A DNA stretch of 64,000 bases. Source: Capnocytophaga haemolytica (GTDB lineage: Bacteria > Bacteroidota > Bacteroidia > Flavobacteriales > Flavobacteriaceae). Location of the stretch: the NCBI RefSeq assembly GCF_001553545.1, contig NZ_CP014227.1, positions 372,001 to 436,000 of the forward strand, written 5' to 3'. The notes below the pieces were generated by a model. That model was given only the letters and a program-made list of their open reading frames with translations. It had not been told where the DNA came from and made no database searches. Position 1 is the stretch's first letter, and every line of letters starts with the position of its first letter. Made by a program: the position numbers and the translations under genes. This document shows positions 1 through 7,515 of the stretch, one piece after another.

Positions 1-909
1 GTAAAGGACTACCTCGCTACCACTGAGGAAGTAGGGGCGGCGTTTCGAGCGAATAAGGCAAAGCTCGCTGTGGTGCTGCCTCAGGGCATCGAGCGGCGAC
101 TTATGCGCGGCGAGCACGTGCAGATAGCCCTTATCACCGATGCCAGCAATCCTAATGAGGCATCGACCTTAGTGAGCTACGCCTCGGCGGTGATTGCCAG
201 CTATCTGAAGGAGGTAGTGCCTCCTGTGAATCAAGCGCAGGTGGAGTTGGTGAGCGGAGGCAAGTCGATAGGCGTACTCACCACGCTGCTCTACAATCCC
301 GAGCTGAAAGAGTCGTACAACTTTGTGCCTGGGGTGCTTTCGCTGATATTGATGCTGATATGCGTACTGATGACCTCCGTATCCATAGTGCGCGAAAAGG
401 AAATGGGCACAATGGAGGTGCTGCTCGTCTCGCCCGTGCGCCCACTGACGCTCATCTTGGCAAAGGCAGTGCCTTATCTGCTCATCTCAGTGGTGAACTT
501 TCTGGTGATACTGCTCATCAGCGTAACCCTGCTCGATATGCCTGTGCGCGGCAGTGTAGGGCTGCTCTTCTTTGAGAGCGTACTGCTGATATTTGTAGCC
601 CTCTCACTGGGGCTGCTCATCTCCAATAGCACCGAGAGTCAGCAAACGGCGATGTTGCTCTCCCTAATGGGTATGATGATTCCCACGCTGCTCTTCACGG
701 GCTTTATGTTCCCCATAGAGAATATGCCCGTAGCCTTGCAATACATCTCCAATATAGTGCCTACACGCTGGTATTACGTCATCGTCAAGAGCATAATGCT
801 CAAGGGATTAGGCTTTGGTGCGATATGGAAAGAGACGCTTATCCTCGCCGCTATGGCAGTGGTGCTGGTTGGGGTAAGTGTGGTTAAATTTAAAAAGAGA
901 TTAGAATGA
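1..909 (+). CDS. ABC-2 type transporter permease, 5' truncated by window
   Basis: The frame is open from base 1, so the true start lies upstream of the window; about 302 codons remain. The product looks like an ABC-2 export permease of the YbhS/YbhR type: a periplasmic part (first ~100 residues) followed by about five hydrophobic segments. The family signature loop (REKEMGTMEVLLVSPVRP) sits just after the first visible membrane helix. Its stop codon overlaps the start of the next permease (ATGA), so the two are translationally coupled and probably form a heteromeric exporter. The ATPase and a periplasmic adaptor are expected upstream but are not visible. Substrate unknown. Confidence 0.88.
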   Translation, partial: VKDYLATTEEVGAAFRANKAKLAVVLPQGIERRLMRGEHVQIALITDASNPNEASTLVSYASAVIASYLKEVVPPVNQAQVELVSGGKSIGVLTTLLYNPELKESYNFVPGVLSLILMLICVLMTSVSIVREKEMGTMEVLLVSPVRPLTLILAKAVPYLLISVVNFLVILLISVTLLDMPVRGSVGLLFFESVLLIFVALSLGLLISNSTESQQTAMLLSLMGMMIPTLLFTGFMFPIENMPVALQYISNIVPTRWYYVIVKSIMLKGLGFGAIWKETLILAAMAVVLVGVSVVKFKKRLE

Positions 910-2006
910 GAACCTTACGTTTTTTACTCCGCAAGGAGTTCCGACAGATATTCCGCAACAGGTCGATTGTGGCGATGATGCTCATTGCCCCGATTATGCA
1001 GTTGCTTATTTTGCCGCTGGCAGCCAATTACGAGGTGAAGAATATCCACCTCTCTGTGGTGGATAACGATAGGAGTACCTATTCGCAAGACCTCTTGGAG
1101 CGTATCACTGCCTCAGGTTATTTTATCTTGGAGCGTTATAGCAGTTCGTATGATGAGGCATTGGGCGATGTAGAAACCGACCGTTCCGATGTGGTGCTGA
1201 GCATTCCCCAAGGCTTCGAGCGCGACCTGGTGCGTGAAGGGAAGGCTACGCTCGCCCTCGCGGTGAACTCTATCAATGGGGTAAAAGCTACAATGGGTAA
1301 TGCCTATCTTGGGCAGATTGTGCAACGATATAACGCTCAGTTGCAGTCCTCCGCTGGGGGGAATAGGGTAGAGGTAGTGCCTGCTTATTGGTTTAACCCC
1401 ACGCTGAACTTCCGTCTCTTTATCGTGCCTGCGATCCTTGGTATGCTCGTTACGATGGTCTGTGGCTATATGTGCGCGCTGAATATCGTCAAGGAGAAAG
1501 AGGTCGGCACTATGGAGCAAATCAACGTAACGCCCGTGAAGAAATGGCAATTTATCTTGGCAAAGCTCGTGCCCTTTTGGTGTATCGGTATGTTCGTCTT
1601 CACCCTCGGACTCTTTGGGGTGGGCTATTTAGTGTATGGTATTGTGCCTGTGGGCAATGTGCTGTTGCTCTACGGCTATTTGGCGGTATATTTGGTGGCA
1701 CTTTTGGGCTTTGCCCTGCTCATATCCACCTACTCTGAGACGCAGCAACAGGCGATGTCGGTGGCTTATTTCTTTATGATGATCTTCATCCTGATGAGCG
1801 GTATGTTCACCTCCATCGATAGTATGCCACTATGGGCAAAAGCGATTGCACGTGCCAATCCTGTGAGTTACTTTATCGAAGTGGTGCGCAGCATAGTACT
1901 CAAAGGCAGCGGCTTTAAAGACCTGTGGGTAAATTTCGCAATGCTCATAGCCTTTGCCCTCCTCTTAAACACTTGGGCAATACGCAATTATAAAAAGACG
2001 AATTAG
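906..2006 (+). CDS. ABC-2 type transporter permease
   Basis: Full-length 366-aa partner of the preceding permease, starting inside its stop codon. One N-terminal membrane segment (residues ~22-42), a ~130-residue periplasmic domain, then about five membrane helices in the C-terminal half. The loop KEKEVGTMEQINVTPVKK matches the equivalent loop of the upstream subunit, and both proteins end in a short basic tail (KFKKRLE and NYKKTN). Such permease pairs export drugs, lipids or other hydrophobic compounds. The TetR gene about 1.4 kb downstream could regulate it, but that is only suggested by position. Confidence 0.9.
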   Translation: MRTLRFLLRKEFRQIFRNRSIVAMMLIAPIMQLLILPLAANYEVKNIHLSVVDNDRSTYSQDLLERITASGYFILERYSSSYDEALGDVETDRSDVVLSIPQGFERDLVREGKATLALAVNSINGVKATMGNAYLGQIVQRYNAQLQSSAGGNRVEVVPAYWFNPTLNFRLFIVPAILGMLVTMVCGYMCALNIVKEKEVGTMEQINVTPVKKWQFILAKLVPFWCIGMFVFTLGLFGVGYLVYGIVPVGNVLLLYGYLAVYLVALLGFALLISTYSETQQQAMSVAYFFMMIFILMSGMFTSIDSMPLWAKAIARANPVSYFIEVVRSIVLKGSGFKDLWVNFAMLIAFALLLNTWAIRNYKKTN

Positions 2007-2076
2007 AGAGCAGAGAGCAATGAGTAAAGAGTAATGAGCACGGCGCGTTAGCTATTTACTCTCTACTCATTACTTT
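2004..2076. repeat. 7-bp-phased intergenic tract 1 (head-to-head)
   Basis: Starting at the permease stop codon, the sequence parses into heptamers: tagagag, cagagag, caatgag, taaagag, taatgag, then a GC-rich core (cacggcgcgttagc), then tatttac, tctctac, tcattac, tttctat. The second array is the reverse-complement family of the first. It fills the whole gap between two convergent genes and could act as a bidirectional terminator through an imperfect hairpin. Confidence 0.6.
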
Positions 2077-3243
2077 CTATTTTAAAGACGTTTCTTCACG
2101 CATTGTGGTGATTTCCTCGAAAGTGTCGGCTGCGTAGATATACATCACATCGCCTTGGAGGGCAGCAAAGACCTCTGGCAGGCGTAGGGCAGCCTTGAAG
2201 GCATCACCATAGCGTGAGCGCAGTTCGGCATCGCTGTAACGGTAGGTATTGCAGTCGCGGCGTGTGGTGGCTAAGCCATAGCGATGGGCTTTCTCCACAG
2301 GGGTTTGCAGGCTGTCAGTAACCACTTTGGCGTATATGGCGAACTGATCCTGTGCGTGGGTGTAGTTATACACATCTAAAGAGTAAGTACCTGCGGGGCG
2401 ATTGTTGTACTCAATGGCAATATAGCTGCCATCGGGACGCTTGAAGAACTCGATGTGGAAGAACCGCTCGCGCATACCAAAAGCCTTAATATCCGCACGT
2501 CCGTAGGCTACAAGCTGTGGATCGAGGTCTTTCTCGATGTAGTAGCCGCAATCCAAATCGGGGTTAGTGAGCAAGTCGAGCGGGGTGTGGTAATAGGTCA
2601 TTCCGCACTCGTAGACGATGTTGCCCTCACGGTCTAAAATGCCGTCGTAAGTGGTGATAACTCCATCGGTGATAAACTGTTCTAAGAAGTAAGGATGCTG
2701 CTCGCCCCAAGAGGTAGCGAAGTGTGCGACATCTTCCTGCGAACTCAGCTTGTAAGTAGCTGCCGCCCCTACTCCACTGTCGGGCTTGGCAATCAGCGGT
2801 AAGCCGAGTGCCGCCACTGCCTCAGCGATCTCCGCACGCGAAGTTACCAAGCGACCTGCGGCAACAGGTACCCCTGCCTTGATAAAGCACTTCTTCATCT
2901 CCGACTTGTATTTAGTTTTTCTCAGCTCAGCCTCCTTAAGTCCGAAGATGTTGAACTGCTCTCGGAGTTGGGCATCAAGGGTAAGCCAATGTTCGTTCTG
3001 CGACTCAATGCGGTCGATCGCTCCGTGTTTGTAGAAGAGGTAAGCGACTGCCCGTTTCACTTCCGTTATGTCTTCGAGATTCTGCACGCGAAAGTACTCC
3101 GTAAGGGCAGCCTTCAGAGGGGCATCGAGTTGCTCATAAGATTCCTGTCCTATACCAAGGACATTTACGCCTGCCTTGTGAAGCTCTATAGCGAACTTTT
3201 GAAAGTTCTGCGGAAAATAAGGAGAAATAATGATGTAATTCAT
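2077..3243 (-). CDS. ATP-grasp domain protein
   Basis: A 388-aa protein with an N-terminal pre-ATP-grasp region (MNYIIISPYFPQNF) followed by the ATP-grasp fold. Visible family features are the central strand with LPLIAKPDSGVGAAATYKL (ATP lysine and flexible loop), YFLEQFITDGVITTYDGI, and the metal-binding end FFKRPDGSYIAIEYNNRPAG. ATP-grasp enzymes ligate a carboxylate to an amine or thiol through an acyl-phosphate; the partner here cannot be told. It stands alone, reading against the permeases. A -7-like element (3331-3338) lies 88 bases upstream, so tract 2 falls in its 5' leader. Confidence 0.82.
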   Translation of the reverse strand: MNYIIISPYFPQNFQKFAIELHKAGVNVLGIGQESYEQLDAPLKAALTEYFRVQNLEDITEVKRAVAYLFYKHGAIDRIESQNEHWLTLDAQLREQFNIFGLKEAELRKTKYKSEMKKCFIKAGVPVAAGRLVTSRAEIAEAVAALGLPLIAKPDSGVGAAATYKLSSQEDVAHFATSWGEQHPYFLEQFITDGVITTYDGILDREGNIVYECGMTYYHTPLDLLTNPDLDCGYYIEKDLDPQLVAYGRADIKAFGMRERFFHIEFFKRPDGSYIAIEYNNRPAGTYSLDVYNYTHAQDQFAIYAKVVTDSLQTPVEKAHRYGLATTRRDCNTYRYSDAELRSRYGDAFKAALRLPEVFAALQGDVMYIYAADTFEEITTMREETSLK

Positions 3244-3254
3244 AAGTAATTAGG

Positions 3255-3324
3255 TTTGAGGCTTGAGGTATGGGGTATGAGTCACTAAGATCTCAAGCCT
3301 GACGCCTAAAACCTTAAGCCTATT
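3255..3324. repeat. 7-bp-phased tract 2
   Basis: Ten consecutive heptamers: tttgagg, cttgagg, tatgggg, tatgagt, cactaag, atctcaa, gcctgac, gcctaaa, accttaa, gcctatt. The two halves are complementary in type: GAGGCTTGAGG on the left resembles the reverse complement of TCTCAAGCCTG on the right. It lies between the promoter and start of the ATP-grasp gene. Confidence 0.55.
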
Positions 3325-3330
3325 TCACGG

Positions 3331-3338
3331 CAAAAGTA
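3331..3338 (-). promoter_or_regulatory. -7 element for ATP-grasp gene
   Basis: CAAAAGTA on this strand reads TACTTTTG, the Bacteroidota TAnnTTTG -7 motif, 88 bases before the ATP-grasp start. No clear -33 TTTG was assigned. Confidence 0.5.
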
Positions 3339-3344
3339 GTAAAT

Positions 3345-3442
3345 AATGAGTAGAGAGCAATAAGTAGAGAGCAATTTTTTTGTTTAGAGGTTAGAGAGCA
3401 GTGCATAGCTTTACTCTCTACTCTTTGCTCATTAATTTATTA
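3345..3442. repeat. 7-bp-phased tract 3
   Basis: Fourteen heptamers in one phase: aatgagt, agagagc, aataagt, agagagc, aattttt, ttgttta, gaggtta, gagagca, gtgcata, gctttac, tctctac, tctttgc, tcattaa, tttatta. Left units carry GAG on the + strand, right units CTC, so the tract is again head-to-head. It abuts the tetR promoter. Confidence 0.6.
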
Positions 3443-3447
3443 TTTTG

Positions 3448-3455
3448 TACCTTTG
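3448..3455 (+). promoter_or_regulatory. -7 element TACCTTTG, tetR-family gene
   Basis: A perfect TAnnTTTG -7 motif 22 bases before the ATG at 3477. It overlaps a TTG at 3453 that would otherwise extend the frame, which rules that TTG out as the start. Confidence 0.75.
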
Positions 3456-3476
3456 CCGTCTGAAAGATACTTTGTT

Positions 3477-4064
3477 ATGAGTAAGAAAACGGATTTAAGT
3501 ACGCAGGAGAAGATACTTGAGGCAGCACGCAAACTCTTTATTGAGCGGGGCTATGCGGCGACTACCGCACGTGATATTGCTGTGGAGGCGGGCACAAACC
3601 TCGCGCTACTGAATTATCACTTTAAGAGTAAGGAGCTGCTCTTTCAGCGGGTGGTGCAGGAGAGTATGCAGACGTTCTTTGGGGTGATTGCGCCTGTTAT
3701 CAATAATGAGACGATGAGCCTTGATGAGAAACTGAAAACACTGATCGATAACTATATCGGGCTACTGCTGGAGAACCCTCGTATGCCGATGTTTATAATG
3801 CATATCATTGACAGCAATCCTCACTTTGTGGGGGGACTGATTGATGTGCGTGAGGTGCTGGAACGGTCGTCTCTCGCAGGGCAGATTAAGGAGGTAAACC
3901 CTTTGATGGATGTCAGGCAGTTTGTTACGGCACTGTTGGGTATGGTGATCTTCCCTTTTATGGCGCGCAGTACGATCTTTAAGGCTAAGGAGTTTAAAGC
4001 AGAGATGCTAAAACGCAAGGAACTTATATATAAATGGGGGAAGATGATGCTTGATAGTCAGTGA
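3477..4064 (+). CDS. TetR/AcrR family transcriptional regulator
   Basis: A 195-aa regulator. The N-terminal TetR helix-turn-helix is clear (residues ~5-52): ILEAARKLFIERGYAATT, then RDIAVEAGTNLALLNYHFKS, ending in the typical YHFKSKELLF. The C-terminal ~140 residues form the variable ligand-binding dimer domain. The ATG at 3477 is used because the only upstream start, a TTG at 3453, lies inside the -7 promoter element. Target genes are unknown; the ABC permeases upstream are a possibility only. Confidence 0.93.
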   Translation: MSKKTDLSTQEKILEAARKLFIERGYAATTARDIAVEAGTNLALLNYHFKSKELLFQRVVQESMQTFFGVIAPVINNETMSLDEKLKTLIDNYIGLLLENPRMPMFIMHIIDSNPHFVGGLIDVREVLERSSLAGQIKEVNPLMDVRQFVTALLGMVIFPFMARSTIFKAKEFKAEMLKRKELIYKWGKMMLDSQ

Positions 4065-4085
4065 GTTGAGAATGATAGTGTATTT

Positions 4086-4202
4086 ATGAGTAAAATTATA
4101 GTCATTGGTACAACAGGACTTGTAGGCAGCACCAAAGCAAAAGAATTGGAGAAACTACCCTGTGTGTGCGAATTGAGGCTGTATTTTTTGTTTGTTTGGT
4201 AG
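4086..4202 (+). pseudogene. N-terminal fragment of Rossmann-fold NAD(P)-binding oxidoreductase
   Basis: A 38-codon frame beginning MSKIIVIGTTGLVGS, the beta-strand and glycine-rich loop (GxxGxxG) of NAD(P)-binding SDR/NmrA-type proteins, and running on through KELEKLPCVCELRLY. The frame then reads into unrelated T-rich sequence and a stop, with no remaining domain downstream. It starts 21 bases after the TetR gene, so it is probably the relic of a reductase once cotranscribed with it. Confidence 0.55.
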
Positions 4203-4264
4203 GGGTGGAGCGCGATAAAAAGTATTTTATGTGTGAAATGTTTTTTTATTACGGATTTTTGTTA

Positions 4265-4272
4265 TACCTTTG
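4265..4272 (+). promoter_or_regulatory. -7 element TACCTTTG
   Basis: Perfect TAnnTTTG motif 43 bases before the ATG at 4316. It supports the + strand gene over the long antisense frame in the same place. Confidence 0.7.
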
Positions 4273-4315
4273 CCCCTCAAATCGCTAATGTTGATTTATT
4301 AAAAGCTACATTACT

Positions 4316-4786
4316 ATGCCGAGGATTTATTACAGAGAGCGTAAACTTCACGGGCTTCCCTTTAAGAATGACGTGATTACGCCGAACTTTTTCAACCGAA
4401 TTATCGATAAGGCGTCTTACATTGCTGAGGATGCTTTGCATATTTTTGAGCTGCCACAGAAGAGTGGTGGCCTGCTGTTTTGGCGGCGTGAGAAAGGCTT
4501 TAAGTACGCTGTGATTTGGAACAACGAGAAGCCTCATACCACTTACGAGTATGGTGATTTCTACCTGCCAAAGGCGATCGTTTTCTTTGACGAGAAGGAT
4601 GCTTACTTCCCTTCGGATTATTACTTTATCGTGAGCATTGATAACCAGTTGGAGCTCAGCCATAGCAAAGCGGGTGCCGACACTACGTGGTATGAGCAGC
4701 CTATCCTCAGGCGTGAGGTAACCAACCCTAAGCTCATCAAGCGCTTCGAGCGTTCGATGAAGGAACTTTACCAATGCTTAAAATAA
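4316..4786 (+). CDS. Hypothetical protein (156 aa)
   Basis: Not recognised. No signal peptide or membrane segment is visible, so it is probably cytoplasmic. It is rich in aromatic residues (TPNFFNRIIDKASYIAEDAL, YEYGDFYLPKAIVFFDE, FPSDYYFIVSIDNQLEL), which suggests a compact beta-rich fold. A perfect -7 promoter element precedes it, and its codon use matches the neighbours, so it is very likely expressed. Heptad tract 4 begins at its stop codon. Confidence 0.8.
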   Translation: MPRIYYRERKLHGLPFKNDVITPNFFNRIIDKASYIAEDALHIFELPQKSGGLLFWRREKGFKYAVIWNNEKPHTTYEYGDFYLPKAIVFFDEKDAYFPSDYYFIVSIDNQLELSHSKAGADTTWYEQPILRREVTNPKLIKRFERSMKELYQCLK

Positions 4787-4892
4787 TGTATAGTGTATAA
4801 TGTATAATTGATAATGATTTTATCCGCAATTATACATTATTTTTCTATATATTATTACTGCACATTATTCATTATACATTATTTATTATACA
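4783..4892. repeat. 7-bp-phased tract 4 (TAATG type)
   Basis: Heptamers run from the stop of the hypothetical gene to the start of mnmG: ataatgt, atagtgt, ataatgt, ataattg, ataatga on the left, and attatac, attattt, attattc, attatac, attattt, attatac on the right. The right half is the reverse complement of the left family. It is the sole sequence upstream of mnmG, whose TTG start sits at its right edge. Confidence 0.6.
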
Positions 4893-6764
4893 TTGTTTAC
4901 AGATATTTATGATGTGATCGTAGTAGGCGCAGGGCACGCGGGAAGCGAGGCGGCTGCGGCTGCGGCGAATATGGGAGCGCGTACGCTGCTCATCACGATG
5001 AACTTACAGCATATCGCACAGATGTCGTGCAACCCTGCTATGGGCGGGATTGCCAAGGGGCAAATCGTGCGCGAAATCGATGCGCTGGGCGGCTATAGCG
5101 GTATTATCACCGATAAAACGGCGATCCAATTTAAGATGCTCAACCAATCGAAAGGACCCGCGATGTGGAGTCTGCGCGCACAGAGTGATCGGATGCGTTT
5201 CTCGGAAGCGTGGCGACTGCGCTTGGAGAGTTTGCCGATGCTTGATTTATTTCAGGATATGGTAACCGACTTGGTGATTGAGCACGGCAAGGTGTGCGGG
5301 GTAGTAACCGCCTTGGGCGTAACTATCAAAGCGCGGGCTGTGGTGCTCACCAATGGTACATTCCTCAATGGGGTGATCCACATTGGGCTGAAACAGTTTG
5401 GCGGTGGGAGAGCAGGCGAAGGCGCTGCGCGTGGCATTACCGAACGGCTCGTAGCAGAGGGCTTTGAGGCTGGGCGTATGAAGACAGGCACCCCGCCACG
5501 GGTAGATGCCCGCTCACTCGATTTTACGAAGATGATCCCCCAACCTGGCGATGCGCACCCACAGAAGTTTTCTTTTTCAGCAGAAACTCAGCCGCTCGCT
5601 GTGCAAAAGGATTGCTATATGGCTTACACGAGCGAGCGCGTGCACGCGCTATTGCGCACGGGCTTTGACCGCTCGCCGATGTTCACAGGACGCATACAAG
5701 GCGTGGGACCTCGCTATTGCCCCTCAATAGAAGATAAAATCAATCGCTTTGCGGATAAGGATAGGCATCAGCTCTTTATCGAACCCGAGGGCTGGCATAC
5801 GGTGGAGATGTATGTGAATGGGTTTTCGACCTCGCTGCCTGAGGACGTGCAGTTTGCGGCACTGAGAGCAGTGGAAGGCTTTGAGCGGGTGAAGTTCTTG
5901 CGCCCAGGTTACGCCATTGAATACGACTACTTCCCTCCGACACAGTTGCGGCATAGCTTAGAGACCAAGCTCGTGGAGCATCTTTACTTTGCGGGGCAAA
6001 TCAACGGGACTACAGGTTATGAGGAGGCAGCCGCGCAAGGGCTGATGGCAGGCATCAATGCGGTACTCAAATTGCGCGAACAGGAGCCTTTTGTGCTACG
6101 CCGCGATGAGGCGTACATTGGGGTACTCATTGACGACCTCATCACTAAGGGCACAGAAGAGCCCTATCGTATGTTTACCTCGCGGGCGGAATATCGCACG
6201 TTGCTCAGGCAAGACAATGCCGATAGCAGGCTTACGCCGCTGGGGTATCAGCTCGGGACAGTAACAGAGGAGCGTATGCGCGCCTTTGAGGCTAAGGAAG
6301 CTCAGGCGAGGGACTTTATCGCGTTTATACAAGAACTAAGTGTAAAGCCCGAAGAGGTAAACCCCATATTGGAACGGTATCAGTCCTCACCGATGAAGCA
6401 GGGTGATAAGATGCAGAAAGTACTTTCGCGCCCCGATGTAACCTTGGAGGATTTTGAGACGATACCTGCCGTAGCAAGCTATATTGCCGAGCATCATATC
6501 ACAGCGGAGGTAAAGGAGCGCGCAGAGATAGAAGTGAAGTACGCCGGCTATATTGAGAAAGAGAAGCACAATGCCGATAAGCTCAGCAGGTTAGAGCATA
6601 TCCGCATTCCTGAGAGCTTTGATTATGACCGTCTGACTTCGCTCTCTTTTGAGGCACGTGAGAAGCTCAAGAAGATACGCCCTACTACCTTGGCACAGGC
6701 AGGGCGCATTAGCGGGGTGTCGCCAGCGGATGTCAGTATCTTGCTCATCTATATGGGGAGATGA
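4893..6764 (+). CDS. mnmG: tRNA uridine 5-carboxymethylaminomethyl modification enzyme MnmG (GidA)
   Basis: A 623-aa FAD protein that with MnmE installs the cmnm5 group on U34 of tRNAs. Signatures: FAD-binding DVIVVGAGHAGSEAAAAAA (residues 6-24), QMSCNPAMGGIAKGQIVREI with the catalytic cysteine, GTFLNGVIHIG, RMKTGTPPRVD, and the C-terminal TSRAEYRTLLRQDNADSRLT. Length is normal. The start is a TTG at 4893; the next in-frame ATG is at residue 28, beyond the FAD loop, so it cannot be used. The upstream bases are repeat tract 4, and no promoter motif is visible between the genes. Confidence 0.97.
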   Translation: MFTDIYDVIVVGAGHAGSEAAAAAANMGARTLLITMNLQHIAQMSCNPAMGGIAKGQIVREIDALGGYSGIITDKTAIQFKMLNQSKGPAMWSLRAQSDRMRFSEAWRLRLESLPMLDLFQDMVTDLVIEHGKVCGVVTALGVTIKARAVVLTNGTFLNGVIHIGLKQFGGGRAGEGAARGITERLVAEGFEAGRMKTGTPPRVDARSLDFTKMIPQPGDAHPQKFSFSAETQPLAVQKDCYMAYTSERVHALLRTGFDRSPMFTGRIQGVGPRYCPSIEDKINRFADKDRHQLFIEPEGWHTVEMYVNGFSTSLPEDVQFAALRAVEGFERVKFLRPGYAIEYDYFPPTQLRHSLETKLVEHLYFAGQINGTTGYEEAAAQGLMAGINAVLKLREQEPFVLRRDEAYIGVLIDDLITKGTEEPYRMFTSRAEYRTLLRQDNADSRLTPLGYQLGTVTEERMRAFEAKEAQARDFIAFIQELSVKPEEVNPILERYQSSPMKQGDKMQKVLSRPDVTLEDFETIPAVASYIAEHHITAEVKERAEIEVKYAGYIEKEKHNADKLSRLEHIRIPESFDYDRLTSLSFEAREKLKKIRPTTLAQAGRISGVSPADVSILLIYMGR

Positions 6765-6765
6765 T

Positions 6766-6807
6766 AGGATAATGAATAATGTATAATGCATAATGAATAA
6801 TGTATCA
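6766..6807. repeat. 7-bp-phased tract 5
   Basis: Six heptamers right after mnmG: aggataa, tgaataa, tgtataa, tgcataa, tgaataa, tgtatca. The array runs directly into the terminator stem, which starts with the AGCTAACGCGC sequence also seen, inverted, in tract 1. Confidence 0.6.
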
Positions 6808-6814
6808 TAAGCTA

Positions 6815-6843
6815 ACGCGCTGAGAGAGGTTCTTTCAGCGCGT
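6815..6843 (+). terminator. Intrinsic terminator of mnmG
   Basis: Perfect 9-bp stem acgcgctga / tcagcgcgt with an 11-base loop, followed by ttattattt. Confidence 0.75.
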
Positions 6844-7210
6844 TTATTATTTGTATATAAGCGTTGGAAGTAGGGGGCTGTTTTTGTGTTTATTAAAATA
6901 CTTCTTTTATTGATTTATTAATAATAATTTATATAAATTATTATTATTTCATTAATAAAATAATACTTTGTGTCGTGTTATTAATATATTGTAAAAGATT
7001 TTAATTCTATTAAAATGCATTTGTACTATATTTAATTTCTATTAAATTCATATATATATATATATATACTGTTTTAGCTATTATTTTATTTGTTAAATAT
7101 ATTAACATAGTTATTTATATATTACTGAATTACAGTCGTTTTATAAACTAAATATGTTAAAATATTTGTTAAATTTGATTAAATATTTGACAAAAGTATG
7201 TTTATGTTAT
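6844..7210. other. AT-rich gene-free stretch upstream of GG-peptide genes
   Basis: About 370 bases of very high A+T with long runs of TTAATA-type words and an (AT)n run near 7055-7068. No coding frame or RNA gene is seen. It forms the left edge of the AT-rich island, and the promoter for the first peptide gene lies at its right end. Confidence 0.6.
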
Positions 7211-7218
7211 TACATTTG
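7186..7218 (+). promoter_or_regulatory. Promoter of GG-peptide operon (TTTG-N21-TACATTTG)
   Basis: TTTG at 7186-7189 and TACATTTG at 7211-7218, separated by 21 bases, match the Bacteroidota -33/-7 layout. It precedes the first repeated leader and is the only good promoter seen in the island. Confidence 0.65.
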
Positions 7219-7231
7219 CATCGTTAAAATT

Positions 7232-7364
7232 ACTTTATGGAGAGGAGTTTATGCTAGCTAAATGGATACTTCATAAAGTGATTAGAGTTAATGTTTCACT
7301 TTTATAATTTTAAAGACGTATGAGAAAGTTAGATTTTAAACAAATGGAAAATGTGCAGGGCGGA
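7232..7364 (+). repeat. Leader repeat copy 1 (5' leader plus GG-leader coding start)
   Basis: A ~133-bp direct repeat, closely matching 8070-8201. It covers actttatggagaggag, a micro-ORF, a short spacer and the first 15 codons of a GG-leader peptide. Most differences lie in the spacer and in the first few leader codons, while ATGGAAAATGTGCAGGG is identical in both. Confidence 0.85.
7251..7307 (+). CDS. Putative micro-ORF A, 18 aa, upstream of GG-peptide 1
   Basis: ATG to TAA encoding MLAKWILHKVIRVNVSLL. A purine-rich GGAGAGGAG lies 3 bases before the ATG, and the stop is 12 bases before the GG-peptide start. The same reading frame is kept in the second leader copy (8089-8151). It could be a regulatory leader peptide or a small cationic, amphipathic peptide. 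Coding status is unproven, because the flanking DNA is duplicated too. Confidence 0.4.
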   Translation: MLAKWILHKVIRVNVSLL

Positions 7365-7505
7365 TATAACTGCGTTGGACTATCAAAGGGCTTAAAAGGA
7401 GCTGCGACTATAATGAGTATAGCAACAGCTGTAACAGGATTTGGTGCTGTAATTTCAGCAAGCGTTTTTGCTGCTGGATTTACTGCTGAATTATTAGGAT
7501 GCTAA
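7320..7505 (+). CDS. GG-leader peptide 1 (bacteriocin-like precursor, 61 aa)
   Basis: The precursor begins with a 15-residue double-glycine leader, MRKLDFKQMENVQGG, of the kind cleaved by C39 peptidase ABC exporters. The predicted mature part is 46 residues: YNCVGLSKGLKGAATIMSIA and onward, small-residue rich, hydrophobic and helix-prone, with cysteines at residues 18 and 61 (its very end) that could form a disulfide. This architecture fits class II bacteriocins and the GG-leader toxins known from Bacteroidota. No exporter lies in the window. A broken membrane-protein gene starts 10 bases downstream. Confidence 0.75.
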   Translation: MRKLDFKQMENVQGGYNCVGLSKGLKGAATIMSIATAVTGFGAVISASVFAAGFTAELLGC

Positions 7506-7515
7506 AACTAAGCCT

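Noticed and set aside
3453..3476. TTG-initiated extension of the TetR gene
   Set aside because: The TTG lies inside the TACCTTTG -7 element, so it would not be in the mRNA.
4277..4774. Long minus-strand frame (165 codons) opposite the hypothetical gene
   Set aside because: The + strand has a perfect promoter element and natural start; the minus frame has neither, and its protein text shows no family features.
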